A DNA stretch of 64,000 bases, taken from positions 1,178,001-1,242,000 of the forward strand of contig JAWUZG010000157.1 in assembly GCA_036785705.1 (NCBI GenBank). Direction: 5' to 3'. The position numbers and the translations under genes were made by a program. The notes beneath the pieces are model-generated. The model was not told the origin of the DNA and made no database searches. It saw only the letters and a list, made by a program, of their open reading frames with translations. The stretch comes from Acanthornis magna. Lineage: Eukaryota > Chordata > Aves > Passeriformes > Acanthizidae. Below, piece after piece: positions 32,132 to 46,200 of the stretch (position 1 is the stretch's first letter; each line of letters begins with the position of its first letter).

Positions 32132-35100
32132 GTGAGGAAAGTTTTATGGGTTTTATATAAAGATTTTCACTTCTCTCTGCATTTTATCCATTTTCTGTAC
32201 ATTAAAACACTGTGCTGGTAATTTTACAATTAAATACTGAAGGCAATAAGTGATGTTTTCAAAACTTTAAATAAAATATAGCTTTCTCATTTTGGTTTTT
32301 TGCAGTTCCAGATATACCAGTTGCTTGCAATGTAAAAACAGTACCTTGCAGTAAAAGTATTCTGACCAGACCAGCTAAGGCTGTTAAATGAAAGTTAACA
32401 TCCACTCTCATTGCTGTCTTTAAACTTTCTTCATCCCTTATCTGGGAACTTGCTGTACCGAAACACCAGTGCAGGGTGCCTAATGTCATCTAAACCAAAT
32501 CTGACCCTTTCTTGGTGGTGGGTGAATGCCTTTCTAGGTACATAGTAATATTGGCTATTGGCAGATTTGTCATCACTGGGATTTCAAGCTTGGAAAGTAT
32601 TTAGGTTTCAAGTGGCTGTCAGGGCACATCTGTGTTTATTCAAATACCTTTCCAGGCAGGTGCCATATGCATTTACTCTGATGTCACCTCTGGTTGAACC
32701 ACTGCTATGTCAGAGGACTAGGAGTGATGTGTATATGCTAAGAATAGCTTCTTTTCCCCCTCTCCCTCCAAGTTAGTGGATTTTCATGCAGTGTGATTTC
32801 CTTCCTTCAGAGGACGTTTATTAAGTGCTTTATGGACATGACAAACAGCAGATTTATGCACATGATTATTAGTAGAAGTAAGTGTAGTAATTACAAAGAG
32901 AACAGTGCATATAATAGAGTCTAAGAAATTTTCCAGTTAAAAGGCTTGAAAAATTAAGTGCAATTCTTCCACACATCCCCAGTCTCAGTCATCTGGCACT
33001 TGAGTTATCTGAAAAGTGTCTCCCTTCACTGAGACTACACACTTTCATAGTTTCTTTCTGCTCATTTGTTTGTTTGTCTAAAATTTGTGCTCCCCTTAGT
33101 AATTTCCATGCTTCCTGCATTTCCCCAAGTACTGTTCCTACTTCCTGTCTTTTCTGCATAGTGCTCTTCTTAGGCAATTTTCAAAGGAAACTCCAGTTTA
33201 TGCAGTTTTGGAAAATGGCTTGTGTTGTTAAATAAAGTGAAAACAACCCTTTGAGTCTATGCATGTATTCCAGTTGTTTGTACGTAGTTTGAGTACAAGA
33301 ACTGCATCCTGTTTGTACGTCTGTTATTGTACAGAAAAGTTACGAGCTTAAAAGAAAATTAGGAAAACTCAGTCTTATGAAAACTAATTTTTCAGTTCAC
33401 ATATTCCCAGCTCTTGTTAATCTGGAATTCTCTGGAGGATCTGTTCAGCAGTTGTCATGGAGCTTGCTTTTTAATTTAAGGGTAATTTTTAATTACCCTC
33501 AGGACAGAGTGAGTTAGGTTCTCTGAGTATAGTCCATTGGGAAGTCGTAGGTGATGCTCGGGTAGTGTTAGGAGAGATTGTGCTGCAGGTCAGAAATGTC
33601 AAGCATTGTAACAGTGTACAATGAGAGCAAAACAGGAATGGTTCGGAGGTCTCTCCTCTGTCCATCCTGTGCTGTGCTCCTCTCCAGTGGCAGCGCTGTC
33701 CTTGTGAGAGGTTCAGTGAGGGCAGTGTGGCAGGAGGTGACATCCTGCAAATGCCGCAGAGATGAGCGCGATGTAAACCATCCATAATCGCAGCCTTTCA
33801 CCAGCACTGAATGAATGTGCTGCGTGCAGTGAAAGGAAAACTGCCAATGGGTGGACTAGCAGTAAAAGAGTAAGAAATGTGAAATCAGGACCATTTCCTC
33901 TCACAGTGGGCATAGAAAGCATCTAGACACAGAGAATTTTCAGGGCTTTACAAAAGACTGAATACTTTTTAGTCACCGAATGTTTTCTTACTTTCTTAAG
34001 ATGAATTTTATAGCCACGATTGCGATTTAGTTACCTTCACTGCCAGCCACTTTGTTCAGGTACACTGGTCCCTTTTTTGATCCATTGACTGTAGGCCAGT
34101 CTCTGGGGGTCTAAAATACCTTAAACACTCCAAATGTAGAAAACATGTCAGGAAAAGAACAGCTCATACAAAGTATAACAAGCTTTTATGACCACTTCTA
34201 CTGTAGCCATTTTTATACAACTAGTAGGCACAGTGGGTGTAGGTTCTCTGATAACTTCAAAAGTAGGAATTTGTTCCTATTCAGAATGGATGAAGAGAGA
34301 GCACGCACTTTTTAACTTACTTTTCTGTCTGCAATGGATAATGTAAGTCAGTTTTGTCTTGCTTCTCAGGGAGATTATTTTACTTTATTTTGGTTTGATA
34401 TTTTGTAAAATCTAAATTCTGCCTGTGCTTAACTAGATAATAATAGTCCCTAGCTTTGTTTCTTCTTGTTTCCCTCCTGGTCCCCCTCACCTCCTGTGGC
34501 CAGGGGAAAGAAGGAGAATTATATTTCCTTGGGGTTTATTTGGGTTTGTGCACATTTTATGTGAGATTTAAGAACTTAGAATGCAAAGCTTTTTGAATGT
34601 CCCAACAAGTTCTTTGCAAGCAGTAACTCATTTTTGCAAGTCGCGGCTTACCAAAATACTGCCTGAGTAAAGCTGTGTACACAGCATTGCAGGCAAAAGG
34701 TATTGGCTGAAAAGATCTTTGCATTTTTGTCAGTGTTAATGAAAATATTCAAGAGTCAAAGTGAGTGTTCTAGAAAAGTACGGGACTACTAACATCAAAA
34801 CTGTATTTTCAGAATGAGGCCTCATAGGGTAAAACTGGCACTGTTCTATTAAAATCAAGAAAAATTGTTTCATGTCAATCTTGGATCCATAAGTCATCAG
34901 TAAATGACAGGACAATGCTCTGCGTCAATATTAACTTTTTTATGGTGCACCAGCCCTAAAATTCTGAGGATTGATTAAACAAGCAGCTTCAGTGGAAGGC
35001 AATGCCCAGGTGACTCAAACACAGAGCCATCCAGCCCAGGGTGCATCTCATGCAGTGAAATAGAAGGGAATTTTAAAGCCTCATGTGCATCTCAGTGAAA

Positions 35101-36153
35101 ACAATATTTTAAAAGCTTCAGACATTTTCATCATCAGTACCATTTAAAATTGCTTCTATTTATAGCCAGCAAATTACTTTTTTCTTCTCTAGAAGGGAAA
35201 CTTGAAGATTTACCCTGTGTGACCTCATATTTCCCAGATGTTTAGGTTATTTGAAGATACAACTGTTAGGGCTTGAAGGTACATGATAGAACTTAGATCT
35301 CTCTGTATGCTGAACCAAATTACTTCTAAACTGGAGGTTTTTATCTTAAAATGATTTTATTTATTTGAGAGGTTTAATTTATTTATTTTGAAGCTATGCA
35401 GTTGGGTTTCTTAGCTCTCACAGCAGACTCAGAAACTCTTAAAGCATGTTCAGCATGTTCCTTTCAGACTCTCTGTACATTCTATCAGAGTGATGTCTCC
35501 CATAAGAAATTAGATGAGTTCAAATTCCATCTAGTTCCTCTGAGTCACAGCAACTGCCAACAAGAAGTTGGAATTTCTGTTTGGTTTTGTTGGTGTGTTT
35601 GTTTTTTTCTCCTGTGCCAGCAATTCCAAGGAATTATCATGTGAAATATGTAATAAAAGTCCAAGTTCAGTCCATTGTGAAGATCTTCTCTTAATCCCAT
35701 CTGAGGCCATCTTGGCCTGCTTTGTTCACTCTGACAGACTGAATGCTTGTCAAGAAAATTAAGGATCTTGAATGATTCATAGTCGTCTTCTAGCCTGGCA
35801 TGATGTACCCAGGGTCATGTGATCCCCACAGCAGCTGAGAAAAATGCTATTCATTCTCTAAGCCAGAAAAGCTTTTGATCTGTGGGTCATAGCTGAAGTC
35901 AGCCTGTTCACCACTGAAAAGCATTGTCAACACTGCAAATACTCTGGACTTTTTTCACCTAGAAAAAGTGGCCTGAAAAACAGGCTCCAGAAGGTGTACA
36001 GCATTCCTGTCATTCTAGGCAGAAACTGTCTGAGTTTTGTGAAGGATGACTGTGCTAGCAGAAGCGGGGAGTAAGGGAGGAATGACAGGCAGCAAGAGAT
36101 ATTCCAGGTTGAAAGCTTTGGATTCTTTTAGGATTATATTTACTATTTTCTAC

Positions 36154-36200
36154 TGTCGTGGGTTTGACCCTGGCTAAATGCCAGGCACCTGCGACGTTTG
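36154..36200 (+). repeat. 47-bp 5' end of the ERVL-type LTR
   Basis: TGTCGTGGGTTTGACCCTGG and the following bases match the first 47 bases of the LTR at 30216 with about three differences, then similarity stops. Confidence 0.75.
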
Positions 36201-37200
36201 TTTTTAACTACCACATCTACTTCCAGCAATTTAGCTACTTGACTTAGAGATGATGGGCCATGAGAGGGTTTGAGTCAGCATCATTCCACAGCAGTCAGTG
36301 GGACTGGTTTGGGAGGGGACAAGTGTTGTTTGTTTTGTGCTTAGTTTTTTTGTCTGTCTTTTGGTGGTTTTTTTTGTTAAACCTTGGTATCTAGTTTTGT
36401 TTTTCCTAAAATTACATCTGAATCTTAAACCCATGGGCGTGGGAGACAGTATAGCTCATTATATTCTGAAACAGAATGTTCAGATTACGAAACTGGTAGT
36501 GAGTGCCTCTCTTAATTATTAATGGACCACGTGATCGGTAGCTTGTAGTGGTTTAGCAAATGGGGAGGTGTGAGGTGCAAATGATGATTATTCTGTGCTG
36601 ATACAGTGTGCTCTGAACTTGTAGCACCACTCTCAGTTCCAGTTACCAAAACCTGCTGCTGACTGCGTGTTGAAGCACTCCGCATGTGTCTGCAGCGTAG
36701 TTCACACGCACAGCACATCACAGCCCATAACCATCACAAACTCATTTTTGTCACATATCTCGGGCCATTTGCATGACTTACGACGAGGCAGTGGGTGCTT
36801 GACTGGGATATGTGCAGCATATGTCAGCCTGATAACTGTGATGCTTTTTTTAAAATCTAATTGCTTTTATAGACATCTCATTGCACAGGATGATTCTCTT
36901 CTCTCCTTTGAGTTAATTTCTATAATGTTTTTTGAATTTTAGTAGTACTTGCTCATGCAGGTGGTCCTGTTGAAGCAAGTTGCCTGAGCCCAGTGGGTGG
37001 TATGGTTTTAAAGTATTGCAGATGAGCTGTTTTGAACATGTGGGATAATCTAGCCCTCAAATCTTTTCAGCACAGGAATTTCCAATGCAATGATTTTACT
37101 GTTATTCAAAGTAGTTTTCTTTCTGAGGATTCTTCATGGTCCTTCCTACATCACTTTTTTTTTTTTTTCCACAGTAGTCAATAGCCTGCTTTTTGTCATA

Positions 37201-37232
37201 TTCTTTCTTTACATACTTATGTAAAGAAAGAA
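37201..37232. repeat. Perfect 15-bp inverted repeat, 2-base loop
   Basis: TTCTTTCTTTACATA, CT, then its exact reverse complement TATGTAAAGAAAGAA. It would form a cruciform in DNA or a hairpin in RNA. Confidence 0.85.
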
Positions 37233-39734
37233 AATTGTAGCATTTATTTTAATGGTGTTAATTGCACTGAAAATAAAAGATGAATGGTTTATTGTTATGT
37301 ATGCAGGATCTAAATTCTGAACAGAAATTGCACCTTGATAGAAAGGGTAGCTGTGTTCCAGCATTTATGTGTCATAGATAAAAGCAAATTAGGCAATGCT
37401 TCTGAATTTTTGTGGGGGGCGTTTTGGGGGGTTTTTTTCTTATTGTCATAACTCTTCATATGCCCACATTTTGAGATAACATTAGTCTTCTGTGTTGGGT
37501 CTTGTTAATAACCTCTGTTGTAAACATGATAGTGGTCCTTACCTACTCCAGGAACTTTATACATCCATGTGATTAGATTTTCTTTTTCATCACCCTGAGT
37601 GTTATTCAGATCATTTACTCTCACTTTTTAACCTTCATTTTGCATTGCATTAAGAACAGAACATGTTTTATGTTCTGAAATTTTGAACATAATGAATGAA
37701 ATAAAGGTTGCTAAGATATTACCCATGAATATACAATACTATAATTAACAGGTAGTTATTGCAGGGATTGTGTTTGTTTACTAAGACATTAGCTTCACTT
37801 TTTGAATAAGCGACTCATACAGTGCTCCTGTGGAGGAATTACTGTTATTCCTTGGTGAATCTTTATCTCATGATAGGAAAAGTAATGTTTTCATAATTCC
37901 ATTACAAAATTGTTTTGTTTTATTTTATCGAGTCTAGAACCTCTGCCTGTTAGCGTGTTTTATCTGCAGCTCAAGTTTAGCTTTCACCTTTTTATTATTA
38001 AAAAAGATAAGCTAGCTTTTTCTTTATATTTAAAATCATTACCTTGTAGCACTCCAGATGCATCTATGATAAAAACAAATGGGAAAAGCAATGTGGCTGA
38101 AAGTAATCTAAAAGCAAGTGACAAAGATCAACTGTTGGTGTAGGCAGTTGAACTATCCTCCCACCTGCAGCCTCTATCTAGTCAGTCCTCTGTCTTTGCT
38201 TTTTTTGAAGTCCCATTATTTCAGCAAATGTAAGATTTAGGGTGGGTTGGAACATTTTGCAGAGCTCAGGCGATATTTTAAGTGCAAATTTCTAATAGCT
38301 TTTTAGGTGATGTTTGGTGGGTTTGGGGGTAAAATATATAGCAGGATTGGTTTTCACTTCCTTTTTTTTTCTTTTTAAAAGATCTCAGTGGGAACACACA
38401 GCAATAAAATACTTCTTTCCTTACTTCCCCATCCCATTTCTCTATTGGAGTAGACAGTAACTGCGTTTGGAACACAAAGGCAAAGCAGAACACGTGTTTT
38501 ATCCATAGGTACTTCCAAGTCATAATTAGTTCTGTTCTCTTCAGAAAATAAAAAACCTGAGTTTATACTGAGGCACCACCCTCTAAAAGGAGCTGGTGAA
38601 ATGTAAATTTCTGCTACTGTTGCTTTATATGTGCCTAAACCACTGCAGCCGATTGTGTTCAGTGAATGGCACAGTTCTCACCATCCAATTAAGTCAAAGT
38701 GATCTGCTGACAATTAATGAAGTTGATTATTTCTTGTATGGGGATAGAGCTGAGCTTGCATATTTCTTTGCAATGGGTGCATCTCTTGAAAATGAGAAAC
38801 GGATATAGTGGTTTTGTTACATTATTCATATGTCCAGACCTACGTTCATGCCTAACCAAAGCTTTAGTTTTGTAGAAGGTAAAAACACAAGTCATCCCTA
38901 GAAGTGTTTCACACAGTCTCGTGAACAGCCAGGAAATAAACTGAGAGCTCTGAGATAATAGAGAGGCCAGATGCATAAATCATCAGTGAATGTCACTCAC
39001 ATTTCCAGGCACTAGGCTGTGGTAGTGGAAAGCTCAATTCACATGTAATATATTACAATATTTTCGGAGTTTTCCTTTCTCAAAAAAAAAAGTCACTGCT
39101 GTCTATGCATAGCATTTTATAGTTTTAGTATATGATGGTTTCATTCTTTTATTTAGAACACCTAATCAGGATGAAAGAAATAAAAGATGTTTAGAAGTTT
39201 CTGAGAAACTCTTGATTCCTGGCCCACTCCCTCTTTCTTATTTTTTTAATTTTTCAGGGATTGGTAGGATCTGGTAACTGTCAGTCAGAAAGTGAGGTAC
39301 TTCTTAAAAAAATCTCTCCTTCTGTAACTGATGACTGCTGTGTGAGGGATTATTACTCGGGTGCTGTTCAGTGAGTGAATATCTGCCTTGTCCAAGAGGA
39401 AGTTGTTTGAGGAGGAGATTTTTGAAGGCTCCTTTATCTTGTTTCTCAGTGATTACTGGGGAATATAAAATGGTCTTTCCTTCTCTTCTGGATGTTTCTT
39501 CTGTTCAAGTTGAGGTACTGAGATATGTGAACTGTGCTTTGAACTACTGCGTAGATGTTCTTAAAGAAGTGCTTTTGGGGGTTTTAGAGTCTTCTGCATA
39601 CACTTACAGTAAGGTGGTTAATTCGTAGGACAGTCTTTGCTTAAAGCTGTTAGAACTAAGTGAATAGCTAATAACATCAATATTGTAATCAGCTTGGAGG
39701 GGAGAGGGGGTTAGTGGGGTTTGGGGGGCAGTGA

Positions 39735-39736
<2 letters not shown>

Positions 39737-39766
<30 letters not shown>

Positions 39767-39768
39767 TC
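39737..39768. repeat. (GATT)n microsatellite
   Basis: Seven tandem GATT units. Confidence 0.85.
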
Positions 39769-42700
39769 ACAAGATGCAACTTCTGATAAAATGCCCTTCT
39801 GGCACATGAAGGTTGTCTTCTCTTTAACCACCAGTTATCAAATAAGTAGCTCTATTGGCTCCAGTGATAATAGATCCCTTCATAAACAAGTGGAAAGTCA
39901 AAGAATCATTCCATTTGCTTCACTTAGATCCCTGTCATAGAATGTGAGGTTTCTGTTTCCCTGTTGACTGTAGGCTTGGACTATCAGACTAGTCCAAGTT
40001 TCTGGTTTCTAAAGGCCTGAGTTCTTCTAGATGCAAAATGGGAGCAAACTAATATGTCTTCGCAATCTTCCAATGGAGAAAAACTAATTAGGTTCTCATT
40101 TCTGTCAGTAATCAAAGTTTGTCAAGAAGTTTGAGGAGAAAAACATGAACTGATCTTCTGTTTGGGTTTGCTCAAGTCCAAACAGATGGAAGGCAATTTT
40201 TTCTAGAATTGCTGGAGTTAGGGCTAAACAGCACAAAGAAATACCTCTGACAAAAATTGGCAGCCATATGAATTAGATGCTCACAGCTCTCACTGAAGTG
40301 CATTTCCAGTGGAGGGCCGAGTCTTGTTCCCCAAGGAGCTGCTAGCAGTCCCTAAGCAGGTTTTAACTATGAACAGGTTCTATGGGAAAAGACTGGAGCA
40401 AAACCAAAACACTGCTGACTTGCGGTCCTGAATTTAAGAGTGAAAATGATGACCCAGAATACTGCTCACAGCTGGCTGTCCCAGCATATCCCAGCATCTT
40501 TGATATGCCAGTCTTCCATTTAGCTGTCACTCCTACAGTTAACTATCTTAACAAACTCTGCTTGAGGCTAACCTTTAAGTCTGTTCAGGAGCTTTAGGTA
40601 ATAAGTGAAAAGCTTTCCCACTTTCCTCTCTGTGAAAGCAGCACTGAGTGAAGAGATAGGACTTCAGCAGCTCTAAACAGCTCATGACCTGGCACTTGAA
40701 AACGTTTTTCCTTCTTTTACTTTGTAATAATTGAGTAAAGTTGACTTTAGACAGAATGTTGAAACAGCTGGAGTCACTGCATGATGCTGTGTTTGCCTGG
40801 CACTGAGCTGGCTTGGGGAGGTGGTGGATGAGTTGGCCATACCCCACTGATGTGCAGTTAGGATTGATTTTAATGATTTTAATGATGGGTTTGAGAGGCT
40901 GAGGTAATAAGTACAATGGATCTTTTCCCTTCTGGACATTATTAGACCTGCAAGATCGATTTTCTCTGATAGAAGGCTAAATGACAGTGTCATAAATTAC
41001 CTTCAAAAAGAAAACCAAGGTGGCAGTCCATGTCAAGACAGATTCTGCACTGCTGTTACCTCATGGATGGCCATCTTTGCTGTCTTTTTAGCTATTAGAG
41101 CCTGGATATATCTCAATCTATTAAATCCACAAAAAAGGATGCTCTTAGTTGTGGATGTAATAGACTGACAGACTTGATTTATATTTCTGTATGACCACTA
41201 ACCAGTAAAAGAATTGTGTACATATGTGGGTGGGGAAAAAAATATGGTCATAGAATTGAAATGAACAGAGAAGCTCTTCTGGTTTTAATACATCATTATT
41301 TAACCATACCAGTTTGAATTCCTCCACAATGAAATGCTTAGATTCTTAAAAAAAAAAAAAAAAAAAAGTTTTTTTCATTTCTCCCTGTTGGTGTTTTCCA
41401 CCTTTATCTTTTGGGTGGATATGAAAAGCACTCATGTCACATATTTATAAATTCTAAAAAGTACATTGTTCTCTGTTTGATAGGATTTTCTGTAGCATGT
41501 CTCTAAACTATTTTGATTTATTTTACATAATAAAAAGGGAAAGGATAAAAAGTTCTGTTCTGTTTACTTTTCTCGGTTTCATACTGCTTCCTGGAGATCA
41601 CTTATTATTCTGTTTGGTACATGAAGTACCGAAGGGTAGGAGTTACAGCTCTGCCCCAAGAAACTTGTAATCTAATTAAAGCATATGAAACTGCATTCTC
41701 AGATCTCAGTGGAGCTGTTCCACCTTTTTTGACTATGTATTTGTTTGCAGTCATCGGAGAACCCAAGTAACAAATCAGAAGCTGTAGTGGATTTGATAAT
41801 CAGTTACAGTTCTCCCCACAAACTACCATCACTGCTGTCAAAAGAATTTCTCCTCCTGTTGAAAAGTTTGGGGTCACAGGAGGTCATACTCTCAAAGAGG
41901 ATCTGCATCCCATGAGATAACAGCAGCAGTAAAAGCTTGCATTCCTTCCTTTAGGACCCAATAAGGAACTAATGAAAATCTTACAGTCTGCCCAGAGAAC
42001 CTGCAGCAAGTTGAGATTATAAATAACATTTTTACCAGAAGAGCATTGTTGAAAAATGGGTATTTTTGATGGATAGAGTAGCTTATTTAGGATGCTTCTT
42101 AGCTGCTTGGATTATTTGTGGGGGAGGGTATCTGGCATACAGCAGAGTTGGCATGAGCCCCCATCTGCTGATAGTTCTTGAATGGCTTTTTTTAAGCCTT
42201 GAAGTCCAGTTCTTTGTTGCACATTCTCACCAGTGCCCTGTGTAAAGGCATCCTAGAGCATGACTTTCTTCTAGACATGGCAACAGTGAGGGGAATGACA
42301 ATGACTGTGCAAAGAGAATTCAGGCATATCTATGTTAAATGCATAAACATTGATCTAATTCAATTTTTTTACATACATACGTACTGCTTATTGGAATTCA
42401 TACTGCTATGCTAACTTCATCAGTCTGCCAGAGTTTGAAACTGCAGCATCAAGTACTTAATGAACAGATTCATGAGGAATCTCTAGAAAGTGCTAAGAGT
42501 TAAGGCCAAATCTGAGGAGCTTTGTACCTCTTATGACATTTTTCCCCCTTTGGCTTTCATATTACAGAAGCCATATGAAATCAGCAAGGACTCTTACATT
42601 CATTCTTTGAAGGTATTATAAAATACTGCAAAACAGTGTGCTTGCCTTTTTCTCAGGGTGTGTGATATTTATTTTCTTAGAAACGTAAGAGTTGGATTTG

Positions 42701-43038
42701 GCATCTTTGCTCTATGCTGTAAATCATCATTACTAGGTATTAGTCTCTTAATAGTACTACTCAAATCCCTGCTTCTCAAGGGAAAACTTAGAGAAGCTCT
42801 ACAAATCTGATGGAATAGAATCAAATCAGGAGATTCAGGGAGCATAAATCAAATAACATTCTGTTGGTACGCAAATAACAATCTTATTGACTCATTCTCA
42901 GTAAGCATCACAATCCTGAAAATAGGACTTCTGATGAAATGATACTTTGCATTTTCCCTTTCTTCCTTCTCATGTTTCCCCCTAGCAGATATTGTTTGAA
43001 ATTCTGCTAACGTACTGTCTCTGTTTCATATTTTGCAG

Positions 43039-43203
43039 GAGTGTGACTCGAGCCAGCTCCAGCAGCCTGACACTGTGGAACCAGATGTCATCAAACCTGT
43101 TGGAATCGGACGTCTTGATGAAGGGCCAATCCATGCAGAACCTCAGGATCCAGTCAGATCAGCTGCTCCTCATCCTGGGGACATTGGGGACTTCATTAAT
43201 GAG
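43039..43203 (+). pseudogene. CDH2: CDH2-like exon 15 (cytoplasmic tail)
   Basis: Fifty-five codons, phase 0, [19 protein letters not shown] to GDIGDFINE. The Tyr of QDYDLSQ reads Cys (ECDSSQ). Acceptor TTTTGCAG, donor GTAGAG. No frame lesion. Confidence 0.9.
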
Positions 43204-46200
43204 GTAGAGGAGTGGAGAGAGTTTCCTCCTAAGATCTGATAAGCTTTTGTATTTTGTTTATTCTACTTCGCATGAGTAGCTGTTACGTTAGAACATAATA
43301 ACTTTTTAAAACTTCCTTAGACAATTAAAATTGTCTCGCTAGACAGAAGTAAATATGTTCTTTTAAAATGCAGACAAATTTAATTAACTCATTCAAACAG
43401 AAAGGGGAGATATATCAATTAACTTCTGTGCCTTCATATTAATTACATTCATAATACAGCTGCAACCACAATATCTCCAAGCAGGGTTATGCAATGGGTT
43501 CCAAGTAATAAACAGAATAACAAAACTGTAGTATAGCCTAAATTAATGTATTAATTCACAGTAACTTAATAATGGAAGAAGTTCATTTTCATTCTCCTCG
43601 TACATTACCCTTTGAATCCAGATAATAGTGGAAATTCAGTACCTTCAATAAGACGGAAAGAATTTCATCAAATAGGATTAGTGAGCAGGGCAGCTAAATT
43701 AAATATTATATAAGTGCTTTTAATACTTGTCTTGTCATAGAGCTTTCAGAGATTTTGTATTATCTTTGCTTCTTCAATCTAATACATGTAATTGAGATTC
43801 AGACTATACCAGAGTACTCATAGCTCTGAAAGAGATGATCCTCATTATTTCTGTCACTGGTTAGTCTTAAATCATTGGTGTTGTGGTACTTAAAATAGAA
43901 CATGTTGCTTATGCTTGCTGGTTACAGAAAAAAAAAGCTAACCCAGAATTTACTACTGTTTTTGCTTCATTCTGTACATGAATTGTAGTAGTTAATTATT
44001 TTCTCTGATTTTTTCATATCTTCCTTCTCAGCTAGAGCCGGACATATATTGCAGAGTATTGTAGAACTGTTTCTGCAAACGTGTTCATTCTTGTTTGCCT
44101 TGGAGAAAAGTCAGGCTAATATACTAAAGTCTTTTGTGTTAGAAAGCTGCAGAAAATTGAATTTGCCCCTTTTAAGGTGTACAGCGATACAATTGTCAAA
44201 AAACTTAGAAGGGAATTGACTAGCAGGGAATGTATGCAAATATTCTTGTAAGATATATTTTAAGAGACTCCAGTTTTTTGCATGCCCTACACTTCTAAAT
44301 ATTACAGTTATAATTGGCTTCTGGAAAATAGTGAAGACATGGGACAATAAAAGGCCCACATTGTTGCCCAGGGCATTGTACACACAAGAACTTCCTTGTG
44401 TGTCCGTTCAGTAAGAGATTCCCATCCTGTTCTCACACAGCTGTGACCAGACAGTGCCCACCTGGCAGGCAGTTGTGAAGAACACGGGTTTTTCTTCTTC
44501 TCAGAGCAGCTGAGAAGCTCTGCTCTGGAGCAAAGGCAAGGAATGGGGGTGATTCTGCTGGAAAGCCAGAAAGGGCCAGAGGGTTCCGGCCTCCTACGAT
44601 TTTTAAATGACTTAGCAAGCTGTTCTTGCAATATTATTTTTCAGTAGGTTGTCGCTCTTGAAGATGATAGCATCAATGTGAACACATGGAGCTGAAGAAA
44701 CAGCACTTGCTGTCATGATTTAACCCAGTGTGTTCATACTGCAGTACAGATGAACATGGAGTCGTTTTCTTCCTGCTGTCTATTGTATTATATCAGTACC
44801 TCCCTTTATGCTTCCCCGTGCCATCCACCAAAAAAGAAAGCTTCTCCCAGCTATTCATACACAGTAAAATTATGTCATTAATGTCATTGATTAGGATAAT
44901 ATATGGAAATATATATGAAGTTAAAGAAAACATGGCAATTTTCCTATTCATACACAGTAAAATAATGTCATTAATGTCATTGATTAGGATAATAGATGGA
45001 AATATATATGAAGTTAAAGAAAACATGGCAATTTTCCTCTCTGCAAGTTAGCTCAGAATTAATTATATCCTCTGATTGAAAGGAACTTTGTGAGGTAATT
45101 TCTGTGTTTTAAGCGTTATATATTTAGCTTCTCTTCTTCATCTCTTCTTTTTTTCTTAGGATTTCACAGCAAGGTACTATTTTACTGTGGGGCATTCCAC
45201 CTAACCCTCTCTCTAGCAAATCGTAGCTACTCAAAGATTTCCATGTTCTGTCTATTTTCCCAGAAGTCTGAGCAAAATGGACATTTTATTTCTCTGAAAT
45301 AGCATCATCTTAATTTGTGTTTTATACAGAAAATTTCCCATGGCAAATGCGATTCTAAAATGCCTGCGGGGGGGGTGGGGGATGAGTTTTTCATAGTAGT
45401 ATTCAGTGTTTCAGTTAAATTTCAAAATTATCAGTGTCTGGAACAGAAACTTTCAGGCTGCACAGGTTTTCAGACTCTCCAGAAAATTGCACCTGCAGTC
45501 CTGATACGATTAAACCCAAGCAATTTGGTAAATTTCTCTCAGTTTTACTTGAGGTAAATTGAAGAAATATCTTGAGTAAAGCCTGTACCAGACGTTTCTT
45601 AAGGCAGTTCCTACAGAAGATAAGCTGAGCTGTGGAAACAACATAGCAAGATAAGAAAGAGCAAAGTCCGTATCTCTCTGCATCCAATTTCAGTATTATT
45701 AGACATAATTCTTCCCTTGGGCATCTCTAACCCAAACCACCCACAAAACTAGCCCAGTCACTAGCTGAGCAGGGAGAGGCTGCCTTGGAATTGTCAGGAC
45801 TTGGGTAGCAAAGTCTGCATTACCCCCTTGGTTCGAAAAGATTCAACACTTTCGGAGATCAGCCTGATCTTTTGGAGGACTTGACCCATTCCAGGAGATG
45901 CTTGTCAGAATGATCTTTTGGGATGCTGGTCCACATGTGGGAATTAATTTAGTCTGTTGAATTCTCACCAGCACCTCAGACACACAGACAGCATGGTTTG
46001 GATTAGCTTCTGAATTACTCCAGCTTTTGACAAAAAAAGAACTATAGGTCATTGATTTCGGATACTGGAGGGTTCAGCTCCTATTGCCAAGGAAGTGTGG
46101 GGGTTTTCTTTCTTCGTGTTTTCATTACAGAGTCATAGAAACAAAAGAAAAAGGCCTAGTGGGTCATTTAGGTTTTTTTCCTTTTAGCAGTGCTCTCTTT

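Larger units (their letters stand above)
32132..43038. other. Intron 14 (10.9 kb)
   Basis: Long A/T-rich intron. Seen in it: a 47-bp LTR scrap (36154-36200), a near-perfect hairpin (37201-37232), a GATT microsatellite (39737-39768) and an A run (41347-41367). I recognise no gene, tRNA or conserved exon on either strand. Confidence 0.55.

Noticed and set aside
44728..45051. 107-codon open frame with internal repetition
   Set aside because: Explained by the 93-bp intronic duplication, whose length is a multiple of three.
46120..46200. Possible CR1 terminal repeat (AGAGTCATAGAAAC)
   Set aside because: Too short and diverged to support.
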